Of a stretch of DNA of 64,000 nt, positions 16,612 to 25,311 are shown one piece after another. The notes beneath the pieces were generated by a model. That model saw only the letters and a list, made by a program, of their open reading frames with translations. It was not told where the DNA came from and made no database searches. Position numbers and translations under genes: made by a program. The DNA is from Allomuricauda sp. F6463D (GTDB lineage: Bacteria > Bacteroidota > Bacteroidia > Flavobacteriales > Flavobacteriaceae): positions 1,510,160-1,574,159 of the forward strand of contig NZ_JALKAN010000001.1 in the NCBI RefSeq assembly GCF_023015965.1, in the 5' to 3' direction. Every line of letters starts with the position of its first letter. Position 1 is the stretch's first letter.

Positions 16612-17940
16612 TCATTCAACCCAAAAGTCCGGTTCTATATTACTTCCCAAAAGGGTACAGTCTCCACATATCCTTGGCACGAACACATAAGGACCTGGGC
16701 AACTGGCCAAAGGAACCAGTCCTTCGTCATATGCTGAATAGTAAGAGATAAGCCCCTGGCTTACCCGTTCTATTACTGACTGTGGGCATTTGCTTCCTCC
16801 ACTTTCAGGGTTACAATATGATGGGTGGGATTCTGGGGTAGACTGGAAATTACAATTAAATGGAAATGGGGGCAATTCTTCTTCTGGAAAAATATCTTCA
16901 AAATTAAAAAATAACCGTTGGTCTGACACTCCCACGGCTTCAACGTAACCCAATACATTCTCACCGGTTCCATCTGTTCTGTGTACATTGGCGTAAATGG
17001 CTCCTGGTTGTATCTGTGAGAATATATTGTCCGATTGTGAAAAGCTCTTTAGAGTTTCGAAAAAAGAGTAGGCATCTGCGGACTGCACTTGTTGTTGTAC
17101 CAAAATACTATATCGTTCCGAAATAATAAAATTGTCCTTGCCAATAAAACGAACCATGTGTTTGGATACATTGCTATTGGGATTTCCTGCCGTACTTAAT
17201 TGCTCTATACTACTAGAAACAACAGTATTGTAGCATACGCGATTTTGCACCTCTTTTGGTAAGATTTCTAGATTATAGGTAGGAACTGGAACGGCACAGG
17301 GGTCATAATCGGACAGTACAAATTCGTCGGCCACCCAATAAGGTGAGACAATTTTATACGTTTCTTCAAACGTATAGCGATAAAACTGTGTGTTGCCTTG
17401 AACAGGACTGCTATCTACATAAATGGCTACCCCTTCTTCTCCACTGTCGCTTGTGGCTCTTTCCGCGTACACGTTGGTCAATTGCGACTCTCCTTGCACG
17501 CTCAATGGGTCAGATGCATATGTATTTCCATTTTTGGTTTCTATTTCCAAAGTGTACCCAACACCCATTTCCAGGGCAAACTGCTGATTGGAGTGGTATA
17601 TTCCATCCTCACTTTCAGTGAACTGGTATTCCGTACCGTTATCCCCAACAACACGTACTGTGGCTGCAGTTTCCATATCAACAGAATCAGTAGGTTGGCT
17701 ACCAAGGGGAATATAAGGGTTATAAATTGTATCTGTTTCAAGATCTAAACGGTTACTACTTCTGCTCAAATATACTTTTTGGGTAATTACCTCATCTGTT
17801 AACACAGCTTCTACGACCAATGCAGCCGATTGCTCATCTTCATTGAGTGTTTCTATTTCCAGCTCATCCAAGCATGCTCCCAAGGTTACAAATAACATAA
17901 GGCCTAAAATGAATCGATATGTATATTTAAATGGATTCAT
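16612..17940 (-). CDS. DUF4249 family lipoprotein
   Basis: A 442-aa outer-membrane lipoprotein. The signal peptide ends in a lipobox (LFVTLGAC). Typical DUF4249 features are the start of the mature part (DELEIETLNEDEQSAALVVEAVLTDE), beta-rich sequence and a cysteine-rich C-terminus (CNFQSTPESHPSYCNPESGG, SCPGPYVFVPRICGDCTLLG) likely held by disulfides. The ATG at 17940 overlaps the receptor stop as TGATG, so the two are translationally coupled. An alternative TTG lies one codon upstream. DUF4249 lipoproteins regularly pair with TonB receptors and may play the SusD-like lid role; that is inference. Confidence 0.88.
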   Translation of the reverse strand: MNPFKYTYRFILGLMLFVTLGACLDELEIETLNEDEQSAALVVEAVLTDEVITQKVYLSRSSNRLDLETDTIYNPYIPLGSQPTDSVDMETAATVRVVGDNGTEYQFTESEDGIYHSNQQFALEMGVGYTLEIETKNGNTYASDPLSVQGESQLTNVYAERATSDSGEEGVAIYVDSSPVQGNTQFYRYTFEETYKIVSPYWVADEFVLSDYDPCAVPVPTYNLEILPKEVQNRVCYNTVVSSSIEQLSTAGNPNSNVSKHMVRFIGKDNFIISERYSILVQQQVQSADAYSFFETLKSFSQSDNIFSQIQPGAIYANVHRTDGTGENVLGYVEAVGVSDQRLFFNFEDIFPEEELPPFPFNCNFQSTPESHPSYCNPESGGSKCPQSVIERVSQGLISYYSAYDEGLVPLASCPGPYVFVPRICGDCTLLGSNIEPDFWVE

Positions 17941-20741
17941 CAAAATTTGAAGTTATAGGTTATGGATGGAATTGGAATCCCAAAAATGGAACTCTTTAAC
18001 GCTTTTACCTCTCCATCATCTGTTACAAAAAAGACAGAGTATGGATTATTTCTTCCCAATACATTGTACACCTGAATGGTAATAAAACTATGGGCCAGTT
18101 TGTTCTTTTTATGGTTTCCTTCGATATTGATTCCCAAATCCAAACGATAATAATCCGGTATACGGAATTTATTCCTATCGCTAAAGGTTACATAGTCTGC
18201 ATTGTTGAATCTAAAGGTTCCCACAGGATAGGTGATGGGCCTGCCCGTTTGATATACAAGATTGGCAGAAATACTATAGCGTCTTGTAAACTTATAATTG
18301 GCTATCACACTTAGGTCGTGGGGTTTATCAAAGTTGGATGGGAAAAACTCTCCATTGTTGATACGTTCCGCACTGGTGTCGCCATCAAATTTATAAAGTG
18401 AACGGGAATAGGTATAACTGAGCCACCCATTAAGGTTGCCCTTATTTTTCTTCAACAAAAACTCAACACCATAGGCTTTACCCTCTCCCTGAAGCACTTC
18501 GGTCTCCACATTTTCATTGAGCAACAAATCCGCTCCGGTTTTAAAGTCGAGCACATCATCCATCATTTTATAATATCCCTCCAAACTCAGCTCATACATA
18601 TTATCATTAAAATTTTTGAAGAGCCCTAAAGTACCTTGATATCCTTTTTGAGGCCTAATGTTCAAATCTGAAAGCTTCCAAGTATCTATCGGCGATACGG
18701 TTGTATTGTTGGAAAGTGTATGGATAAATTGATAGGAATTATTGAAACTTGCCTTTACCGAAAAATCGGGGGTAAGCAAATACCTCACAGCAACTCGTGC
18801 CTCTGGTCCACCATAGGTTTTTATAAATTCGCCACTGTCATAGCTAATGGTATCTTGTACAGTCGTCCCGCTGCGCGGCGCCCCATCTTGGTAGACGTTC
18901 TGGGTAGCACTGCCCATTGCCCCATAAAAAGCATATCGGGCTCCCACATTGAGCAATAGTTTATCCGACACCTTGAACTCATCACCTATAAAAAGAGCAC
19001 CTTCTAGCGCTTGCTCCCGATCTATAGTAACCGGTGCCACATTGGAATCATTACCCATGGGCTCAATGCTTCCCGGGTCTACAGCATAATATTTTCCAGA
19101 AACACCATAGTCTAAAGTATGGGCATCATTTAAACGAGTACGGAGCCTATACCTCAACTCTGATTCGTTTATGGTATAGTCAAGTTCAAAATCACTATTG
19201 CCTTCGTCATCATAGTCAATTCCAAAATTATAATTGCTATTGCTTGCTGTGAGCACTCCCGTGCTTTTATTGCCCAACTTATGGGCCCAACGTATAGAAC
19301 CCAACCTATTACTGTAGTTGTAGAGTGAATCGGTGGTAATACTAAAGTTATCCCTGCTGTAATAAGCAGTCGCCCGTATTTCACTGTTCTCATTGAATCG
19401 ATGGTGATATTTGACGATACCATCAAAAAACGAAGCTTCGCTATTGTTCAAAGATTCCTCGTCCAACGATCTTAAAATCCAATCGGCATACGCTCCACGA
19501 GCTCCAAGAATTAAAGATGAAGTATCCTTTTTGATTGGAAACTCCAATGCTATATTTCCCGTAACAGGACCTATGGATCCCTCGCCTGATATTTTATCCG
19601 TAGCCCCGTTTTTGGTTTCAATATCGAGTACGGATGAAAGTCGTCCTCCAAATTCCATTGGCGGCGCACCTTTATAAATATTTACTTTATCCGTGGTAAA
19701 TGGGTTCAATGCTTGAAAAATCCCAAAAAAATGTGTTGGGTTATAAATAACCGCATCATCCAATAACACCAAATTTTGGTCTGTTTTTCCACCACGTACA
19801 TTGAGTCCCGTTGCACCCTCCCCCGCCGATGAAATTCCCGGTAAGGCTTTGGCTACTTCCAAAATATTTCGCTCCCCGAGCACTAAAGGTATGTCCTTGG
19901 ACTCTTCTGAGGTTATTTCCTCACTGCCCGACACAGCTTCCACTACATTACTGACCGCATCGGCCTCTACTACTACTTCCTGTAGCTGCTCCAAACTCTC
20001 TTGTAACTGTAGATTTAAACTTCCATCGTTGTACATTATCACTTCTCGCTCAGCATCTTGAACTCCCATGGCACTGGTAAGGATTAGATTGTAACCTGCC
20101 GGCAATTCAATTTCATACCCTCCCTGTTCGTTGGTCACTGCAATACGACTACTGCCACGGACTCTAATGGCCAAATCTGGAATTGGACTCCCTGTCTGGG
20201 CATTTGTAATTCTTCCAGATAGCAGGTATGTAGATTTTAAATTCTGTTCGTCGGCCTTTCCTATCCTTATCAAGGTAAGTTTTTGTGGTGTTTGAGAGAC
20301 TTCTTCGGTATAAAATATAGGAGGAGGAATATTTCTTTGTTCTTGGACTACTGCGGTACTCCCAACAGTATCTATTGTTTGATAAAAACTGGAGGGAAGT
20401 TCATCGTATATTATTGTGTTTTGCAACAAAAACACTCGTTTTTCTTCTTCAAGTATGTAAAAATTTAATTGGGTGTCGGAAAGAACGGTTTCCAAAATTT
20501 CCACAATCGATGCATCTTTAAAATCTTCTTTTATCTCTAAACTTTGAACCGAATCATCAAGGTATAAAAATGAGTAATTGGATTTTCCCTCCAGTTCCTT
20601 GAAGAAATCCGTGGCGCTTTTGGTTTTGCCCACGATTGTTATGGAGCTATTTTGTGAAAAAGTAAACTGAACCATGAAAAGTAGTATCAGTAAACTCACC
20701 GTGTTTTTAAACAACGTATGTTCCTTGGAGAAGATAGTCAA
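17940..20741 (-). CDS. TonB-dependent outer-membrane receptor with N-terminal STN domain
   Basis: A 933-aa outer-membrane transporter powered by TonB. In order: signal peptide (residues about 10-29), an STN domain (about 30-108), a CarboxypepD_reg-like domain (YLLSGRITNAQTGSPIPDLA, about 165-250), a plug with NILEVAKALPGISSAGEGAT and LNVRGGKTDQNLVLLDDAVI, and a beta-barrel ending in the aromatic GIPIPSITYNFKF. The frame opens with TTG because a stop lies immediately before it and a downstream ATG would destroy the signal peptide. It heads a three-gene operon. STN domains usually talk to FecR/FecI regulators, but none is present here. Confidence 0.93.
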   Translation of the reverse strand: MTIFSKEHTLFKNTVSLLILLFMVQFTFSQNSSITIVGKTKSATDFFKELEGKSNYSFLYLDDSVQSLEIKEDFKDASIVEILETVLSDTQLNFYILEEEKRVFLLQNTIIYDELPSSFYQTIDTVGSTAVVQEQRNIPPPIFYTEEVSQTPQKLTLIRIGKADEQNLKSTYLLSGRITNAQTGSPIPDLAIRVRGSSRIAVTNEQGGYEIELPAGYNLILTSAMGVQDAEREVIMYNDGSLNLQLQESLEQLQEVVVEADAVSNVVEAVSGSEEITSEESKDIPLVLGERNILEVAKALPGISSAGEGATGLNVRGGKTDQNLVLLDDAVIYNPTHFFGIFQALNPFTTDKVNIYKGAPPMEFGGRLSSVLDIETKNGATDKISGEGSIGPVTGNIALEFPIKKDTSSLILGARGAYADWILRSLDEESLNNSEASFFDGIVKYHHRFNENSEIRATAYYSRDNFSITTDSLYNYSNRLGSIRWAHKLGNKSTGVLTASNSNYNFGIDYDDEGNSDFELDYTINESELRYRLRTRLNDAHTLDYGVSGKYYAVDPGSIEPMGNDSNVAPVTIDREQALEGALFIGDEFKVSDKLLLNVGARYAFYGAMGSATQNVYQDGAPRSGTTVQDTISYDSGEFIKTYGGPEARVAVRYLLTPDFSVKASFNNSYQFIHTLSNNTTVSPIDTWKLSDLNIRPQKGYQGTLGLFKNFNDNMYELSLEGYYKMMDDVLDFKTGADLLLNENVETEVLQGEGKAYGVEFLLKKNKGNLNGWLSYTYSRSLYKFDGDTSAERINNGEFFPSNFDKPHDLSVIANYKFTRRYSISANLVYQTGRPITYPVGTFRFNNADYVTFSDRNKFRIPDYYRLDLGINIEGNHKKNKLAHSFITIQVYNVLGRNNPYSVFFVTDDGEVKALKSSIFGIPIPSITYNFKF

Positions 20742-21100
20742 TGGTTAATTGAATTAGCTTACAGCAATATAACCAAAAAAACTAATTCATCACTCATTTA
20801 TGAAATAACGGACAGAATATCAAACAACTAGGCCCATTTTACACCTAACTCACATACGTTTGGTAATGCACTCCCGAACATACATTGAAAAAATTTTTCA
20901 CCAAACCGATGGAAAATTTGTATGGTCACAATTAATATTTCTTTACGTTATCAGCATCAAAAGCATTTTAACATCGCTCGTGGAGACCATGGTTATTATA
21001 TTGATGGGACAAGATAATTTCATCAATTATAGTTCATCCAGAAATGAAATAGGTTGGACACTAGGCAACAAGGAAAAAAGTGCAAACGAAGAATGGAGTT
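20742..21100. other. intergenic region of about 360 bp
   Basis: A weak plus-strand frame (TTG at 20860 to 21156) crosses into the following minus-strand gene and has one hydrophobic stretch, but no homology signal, promoter or terminator supports it. Nothing else was recognised. Confidence 0.4.
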
Positions 21101-22657
21101 TTACTTTCTTAATACCAAGCCATTTCTTACTCCAGTATATTCCCCTTCATCAATAGAAATTTTACCATTGATTATACTGTATTCTACTCCTACTGCCAAT
21201 TGAAACGCATCGTTGTAGGTGGCTTTATCCTGAAATGTATTTGGGTCAAAAATGATAATATCAGCAAAATAACCTTCCAACAATTTACCACGCTTAGGAA
21301 TTCGAAGAATATCCGCGGTAACCGAGGCACTTTGGTTTATAAAGGAACCTAAATCCAATACACTGTCCTGTTTTACATATCTATGATATTTTTTAGGAAA
21401 GGTCCCATATTTTCTTGGATGCCCCGAACCGCCATCAGACCCGGTAACCACCCATGGCTCATCCATAAAATTTGCAATATCGTATGGATTCATATTGAAG
21501 GAAGCTATTTTCATATAACCTTCCTCTAGAATCTTGAATACTGTTTCTTCAGGCTTTAAATTCAAGGTTTTCGAAATCTCCAACAGATTCTTTCCTTCAT
21601 AATCCTTGTTGGGAGATTGTACAATCAGCAAGGTATTGGGACCTCCTCTTCGAGTGATGTTATTTTGAGTTTCTTCCAGTATTTGAATTCTCAACCCATC
21701 ATCTCGGTAACGTATATACAGAGAATCTTTACCACCACTCTCCGCCCAACGGGGTACAACGGCAGATTGCAAGCCTGTTGCAGATGCTTCATACGGATAT
21801 TGATTTGCTGTAATATCAATACCTTTTTTTCGAGCATTTTCAATAATAGTAATAATGGAATCACTTTGTTTCCAAACATCAACGCCTAAACATTTTATAT
21901 GTGATATATGAACAGGCAATTGGGCTTTTTTCCCAATTTCGATGGTTTCCTTAATCGCTGGAATTAGACCCACGGAATACGTACTTTCATCTCGCATATG
22001 TGTGTCATAAATACCATTATTCTTTGCTACTACTTTGGCCAAAGCAATGATTTCCTCAGTATCGGAAAAGCTTCCAGGGGCGTAGAACAAGCCTGTTGAC
22101 ATTCCAAAAGCACCAGCATCCATTTCGGTCTGGATAAGGTTTTGCATTTTTTCAATTTCTGTACTAGTGGCCTTAATGTCGGTATTCCCAATTGCCATTC
22201 TACGAATGGTTCCATGTCCCACTAAAAGCACTACGTTGGTTCCAACCCCATGTTCTTCGCACTTGTCACGATATTTCATTAAAGGGTACGGGCTACTACC
22301 ATCATTACCTACGGTTACCGTTGTAATTCCCTGGTATAGAAAAGGTTTATTGTCTGACAATTCAGGGTTGCTTAAATCTTTTGTAGCATGGGTATGTGGA
22401 TCTATAAAACCAGGAGAAACCACCAGACCTTTGGCATCTATTGTTTTAGGTGCGGTAATTTCCACTGCATTGGCTTTTCCAATGTAAATGATTTTATCAT
22501 CTTTTACTGCAATACTGACGGATTTGGGAATAGTGCCCTCCCCTGTATAAACGGTTCCATTTTTTATTAAGATATCAGCGTCAACTTTCTGTTTTGTACA
22601 AGCTGCCAAAAGCAGTATAAACATGGTGCTACATCTGAAATAAATTCTACGCTTCAT
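21101..22657 (-). CDS. N-acyl-D-amino-acid deacylase-like lipoprotein (amidohydrolase superfamily)
   Basis: A 518-aa enzyme from the ATG at 22657, with a lipobox signal (FILLLAAC) placing it on a membrane. The D-aminoacylase fold is clear: composite beta-domain start (ADILIKNGTVYTGEGTIPKS), metal ligands in PGFIDPHTHATKDL, GAFGMSTGLFYAPG, PVHISHIKCLG, the metal Asp in VVTGSDGGSGHPRKYGTFP. The family hydrolyses N-acyl-D-amino acids or D-glutamate. Where classical D-aminoacylases have GNCG, with Cys binding zinc, this one reads VGNDGSS, so substrate or metal may differ. It is the last gene of the SusC/SusD operon, 84 bases after its neighbour. Confidence 0.82.
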   Translation of the reverse strand: MKRRIYFRCSTMFILLLAACTKQKVDADILIKNGTVYTGEGTIPKSVSIAVKDDKIIYIGKANAVEITAPKTIDAKGLVVSPGFIDPHTHATKDLSNPELSDNKPFLYQGITTVTVGNDGSSPYPLMKYRDKCEEHGVGTNVVLLVGHGTIRRMAIGNTDIKATSTEIEKMQNLIQTEMDAGAFGMSTGLFYAPGSFSDTEEIIALAKVVAKNNGIYDTHMRDESTYSVGLIPAIKETIEIGKKAQLPVHISHIKCLGVDVWKQSDSIITIIENARKKGIDITANQYPYEASATGLQSAVVPRWAESGGKDSLYIRYRDDGLRIQILEETQNNITRRGGPNTLLIVQSPNKDYEGKNLLEISKTLNLKPEETVFKILEEGYMKIASFNMNPYDIANFMDEPWVVTGSDGGSGHPRKYGTFPKKYHRYVKQDSVLDLGSFINQSASVTADILRIPKRGKLLEGYFADIIIFDPNTFQDKATYNDAFQLAVGVEYSIINGKISIDEGEYTGVRNGLVLRK

Positions 22658-22741
22658 CCTTGTATTCAATTAATTAAGTAAACCTAAGTTATGGGGAAAC
22701 CTAGACAAAATTGTGGATATAGCCAAGCAAGAAACAAACTT

Positions 22742-24079
22742 TTAAAAAACTTTGCCCAATGCATTGCTAACTTTAAGCCATCCTGTTTCATTCTCACGAA
22801 GTTTAGATCGTTCCTGTTCTATGTGCACAAATCTTCCAGTTGTATAAGTAGCAGGAACACTACATGGGTCAGAAGAACCATTTATATATCTACCTTGAGT
22901 ATTGTCCATTGCAGCATAGCGGGTCCAATTGGTATTTATATGTGGAATTTTAAAGGTAAGCGTATTATCCTCTTCCAACAGGGCATCCTTAATCATCACC
23001 ACATAATCCTTGACCGGTGTTTTGTTTGTTCCATTGCTCATTATCACATAGGGGTCTGTGGGTTCTTTTCCAAATCCATGAAGTTGAACAAAAACACTGT
23101 TGGGTAATGAATTATAAAGGTTTTCCGTTGTTTTTTGAAACATTGAATTTACATTATGGGGCACATCTGAAATACGATAAGGGGCATAATTGGTACTACA
23201 CGATCTTGTGGTGCCATCACAGGAAGATGATTCATCTCTATCGCAGCGATGTGCTCCACTTAGAAATAAGGCTTTTGCAACATTTCTTCTAAAGGCAAAT
23301 GCTGCTTGATATCCTGTTTTTTGATCATGTAATACATGGGGTGCCCCCAATACTAAATCCTTTCTTTTTGGAGTTTTACTAAAAACATAGGTGCCCCAAT
23401 AATTTAATCGGACATCGTATTCTTTTAACACAAAATAAACCTGGTTGGGTGTTGCGTATGTATCTGTAAATTCAACAATTTGATAGTTCAGATATACAGC
23501 TTGGTGTACCGCCTCGGTTATATCTTCATCCAAAATGGCATCGATGATCAAATCCCATTGTTTCAAATCTGTTTCTGTGGGAACCTTATATTTATTGGCT
23601 GATATTCCTGGAACCATATCCAATAGATTGCCCAAATAGTCTTCTAGGTTTCCTGAGTCGTATTGCAGTTCGGCCTCAAGTGGGTCCATGGTGGCAACAT
23701 TCAAGGGGTTACTCAATTCTGAAGAATTACCTGCGGCATCGGTGGCCATTACTTGGTAAGTATATTCCGTACCAGGCACAAGGTTTTCCAAAAAGTAAGA
23801 GGGCTTTCCCGATCCAACCAAAAACTCGTTGTTTTGGTATAGCGAATAATTTTTGACCTTAACATTATCAAGTGCCGAATCCCAATATAAATACAAAGAG
23901 TTTTGGGTAATATTGTCAGCTTTTAAACCTGATGGGGTCGTTGGGGACTCTGTGTCAGGAACCGCTACCTTTTCTCCATCACTTTCCGATGAGCAGGAAA
24001 ACATTATTAAAACCAATAAGACGATCCAAAATATTGTTATAACATGGACATTAAAATTTCTGTTCACCATTGTATCCAT
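22742..24079 (-). CDS. fibronectin type III lipoprotein with a putative zinc amidohydrolase domain
   Basis: A 445-aa lipoprotein (lipobox LIMFSC). Residues about 43-130 form a fibronectin type III domain (TTPSGLKADNITQNSLYLYW to AGNSSELSNPLNVATMD). The C-terminal 300 residues look like a distant N-formylglutamate amidohydrolase/poly-gamma-glutamate hydrolase domain: GAPHVLHDQKTGYQAAFAFR, FLSGAHRCD, SVFVQLHGFGK and RFVHIEQERSKLREN supply His, His and Glu candidates for zinc. A cysteine-rich loop (CDRDESSSCDGTTRSCS) interrupts the domain. The domain call is inference from motif order. It lies between the SusE-like lipoprotein and the deacylase in one operon. Confidence 0.65.
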   Translation of the reverse strand: MDTMVNRNFNVHVITIFWIVLLVLIMFSCSSESDGEKVAVPDTESPTTPSGLKADNITQNSLYLYWDSALDNVKVKNYSLYQNNEFLVGSGKPSYFLENLVPGTEYTYQVMATDAAGNSSELSNPLNVATMDPLEAELQYDSGNLEDYLGNLLDMVPGISANKYKVPTETDLKQWDLIIDAILDEDITEAVHQAVYLNYQIVEFTDTYATPNQVYFVLKEYDVRLNYWGTYVFSKTPKRKDLVLGAPHVLHDQKTGYQAAFAFRRNVAKALFLSGAHRCDRDESSSCDGTTRSCSTNYAPYRISDVPHNVNSMFQKTTENLYNSLPNSVFVQLHGFGKEPTDPYVIMSNGTNKTPVKDYVVMIKDALLEEDNTLTFKIPHINTNWTRYAAMDNTQGRYINGSSDPCSVPATYTTGRFVHIEQERSKLRENETGWLKVSNALGKVF

Positions 24080-24133
24080 AGATTTTCTTTTTTTAAAACT
24101 TGATAAAATTGATTCATTTATTGGTTGCCAACC

Positions 24134-25294
24134 TTATTCTTCTGCTTCGTATACAATCACATTATCTAAATCAAATGACTCCGCTGTAGCTCCAGATTGT
24201 ATTTGAATAACCAACTGATAGGAGCGAATTCCTTTTTGAAAACCACTGTTAACCTCCATCCATTGTCCTGCCACTGCCTCTATATCGTCATCGTAAATTT
24301 GTATTAGTTCAAGAACCTCGTCACCATTATCAGTAGTGATATTTGCATAGGCATGTATGCCATCCAATGCTTCCCAACTGGTATCACCGAAATAAACCTC
24401 AAAAGAAACACCAGAATTGTTCTGACCTTCCGGAACCTCCACTGTATCGAATGTGATTCTAATAGCCCCATCGGCATCTTCTGAATGAAAGCCCTGCACA
24501 CCATCGGGATATTCTTCATAATCTTCAAACAAAGACATGACACCAATACGTTCTTCTACAAATCCAATACTACTGGCACTTATATTGGATATCGCCACAT
24601 ATTCTGAATTAAAGCCGAGCTCATCATCAGACCCTGTTCCTTTCGAAGTATAATCCACATAGGGTGGGGCCACGCCATTAACAAGATCAAGTGTTTCATC
24701 ATTTGCTCCATTTCTATTGTAAACATCTTCTTCACTTCCTACAAGAGGCTCTTCAAAAGAGGTTCCCCTGATTTTTTTACCTGGAGGCTGAAAAAATCCC
24801 ATAGTAAACTCCATGGCATTGTTATGCCCCAATTGTTTTAAACGGTTCGTGGTACTTCCTCCTTGGTTTATGTAATTAAAATCATAATTTGGAGACATCC
24901 CATTAAAAGTTCCTGTTGGAGTAACTACTGTGGCAACAAGTGTTATCCTATCAGTCAATTCAACATCCTCTTCTGCTATCCCCATTGCCTTAAGTAGATC
25001 ACCAATGTTTAGTTCCATTGCATAGGGAAAGTTTTTAACTTCCAACAAATTTTCAGCAACAGCCTCTCCGTCTTCGTACACTGCACTAAGTGTATAACTA
25101 CTTGCATTTTCATTCGGATCTTGGATGGTCGCCGTAAAAACTTCTGTATCTAGTTTTAATATATTAAAACTAAGATTTGGAGCTTCAGAAAATACAACGT
25201 AGCCTCCCTTGAATGTAATATCTTCCAGTGTATTGTTATCTTGGGCACACCCTATAATCAACACTATTCCTAAAATCAATTGTATTCTTTTCAT
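24134..25294 (-). CDS. SusE/SusF-like surface lipoprotein
   Basis: A 386-aa lipoprotein with a short signal and lipobox (VLIIGC). The N-terminal half has beta-sandwich repeats of the kind seen in SusE-like proteins (GGYVVFSEAPNLSFNILKLD, DRITLVATVVTPTGTFNG). The C-terminal half ends as a jelly-roll with SFDLDNVIVYEAEE, typical of carbohydrate- or ligand-binding modules. It is strongly acidic. It directly follows SusD (17 bases), the usual place of the accessory binding lipoprotein. Confidence 0.75.
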   Translation of the reverse strand: MKRIQLILGIVLIIGCAQDNNTLEDITFKGGYVVFSEAPNLSFNILKLDTEVFTATIQDPNENASSYTLSAVYEDGEAVAENLLEVKNFPYAMELNIGDLLKAMGIAEEDVELTDRITLVATVVTPTGTFNGMSPNYDFNYINQGGSTTNRLKQLGHNNAMEFTMGFFQPPGKKIRGTSFEEPLVGSEEDVYNRNGANDETLDLVNGVAPPYVDYTSKGTGSDDELGFNSEYVAISNISASSIGFVEERIGVMSLFEDYEEYPDGVQGFHSEDADGAIRITFDTVEVPEGQNNSGVSFEVYFGDTSWEALDGIHAYANITTDNGDEVLELIQIYDDDIEAVAGQWMEVNSGFQKGIRSYQLVIQIQSGATAESFDLDNVIVYEAEE

Positions 25295-25311
25295 AATGCC
25301 ATGTTTTCCTG

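Noticed and set aside
20860..21156. 98-codon plus-strand frame with a TTG start
   Set aside because: It runs into the antisense of the deacylase gene, and has no promoter, homologue-like motif or terminator.
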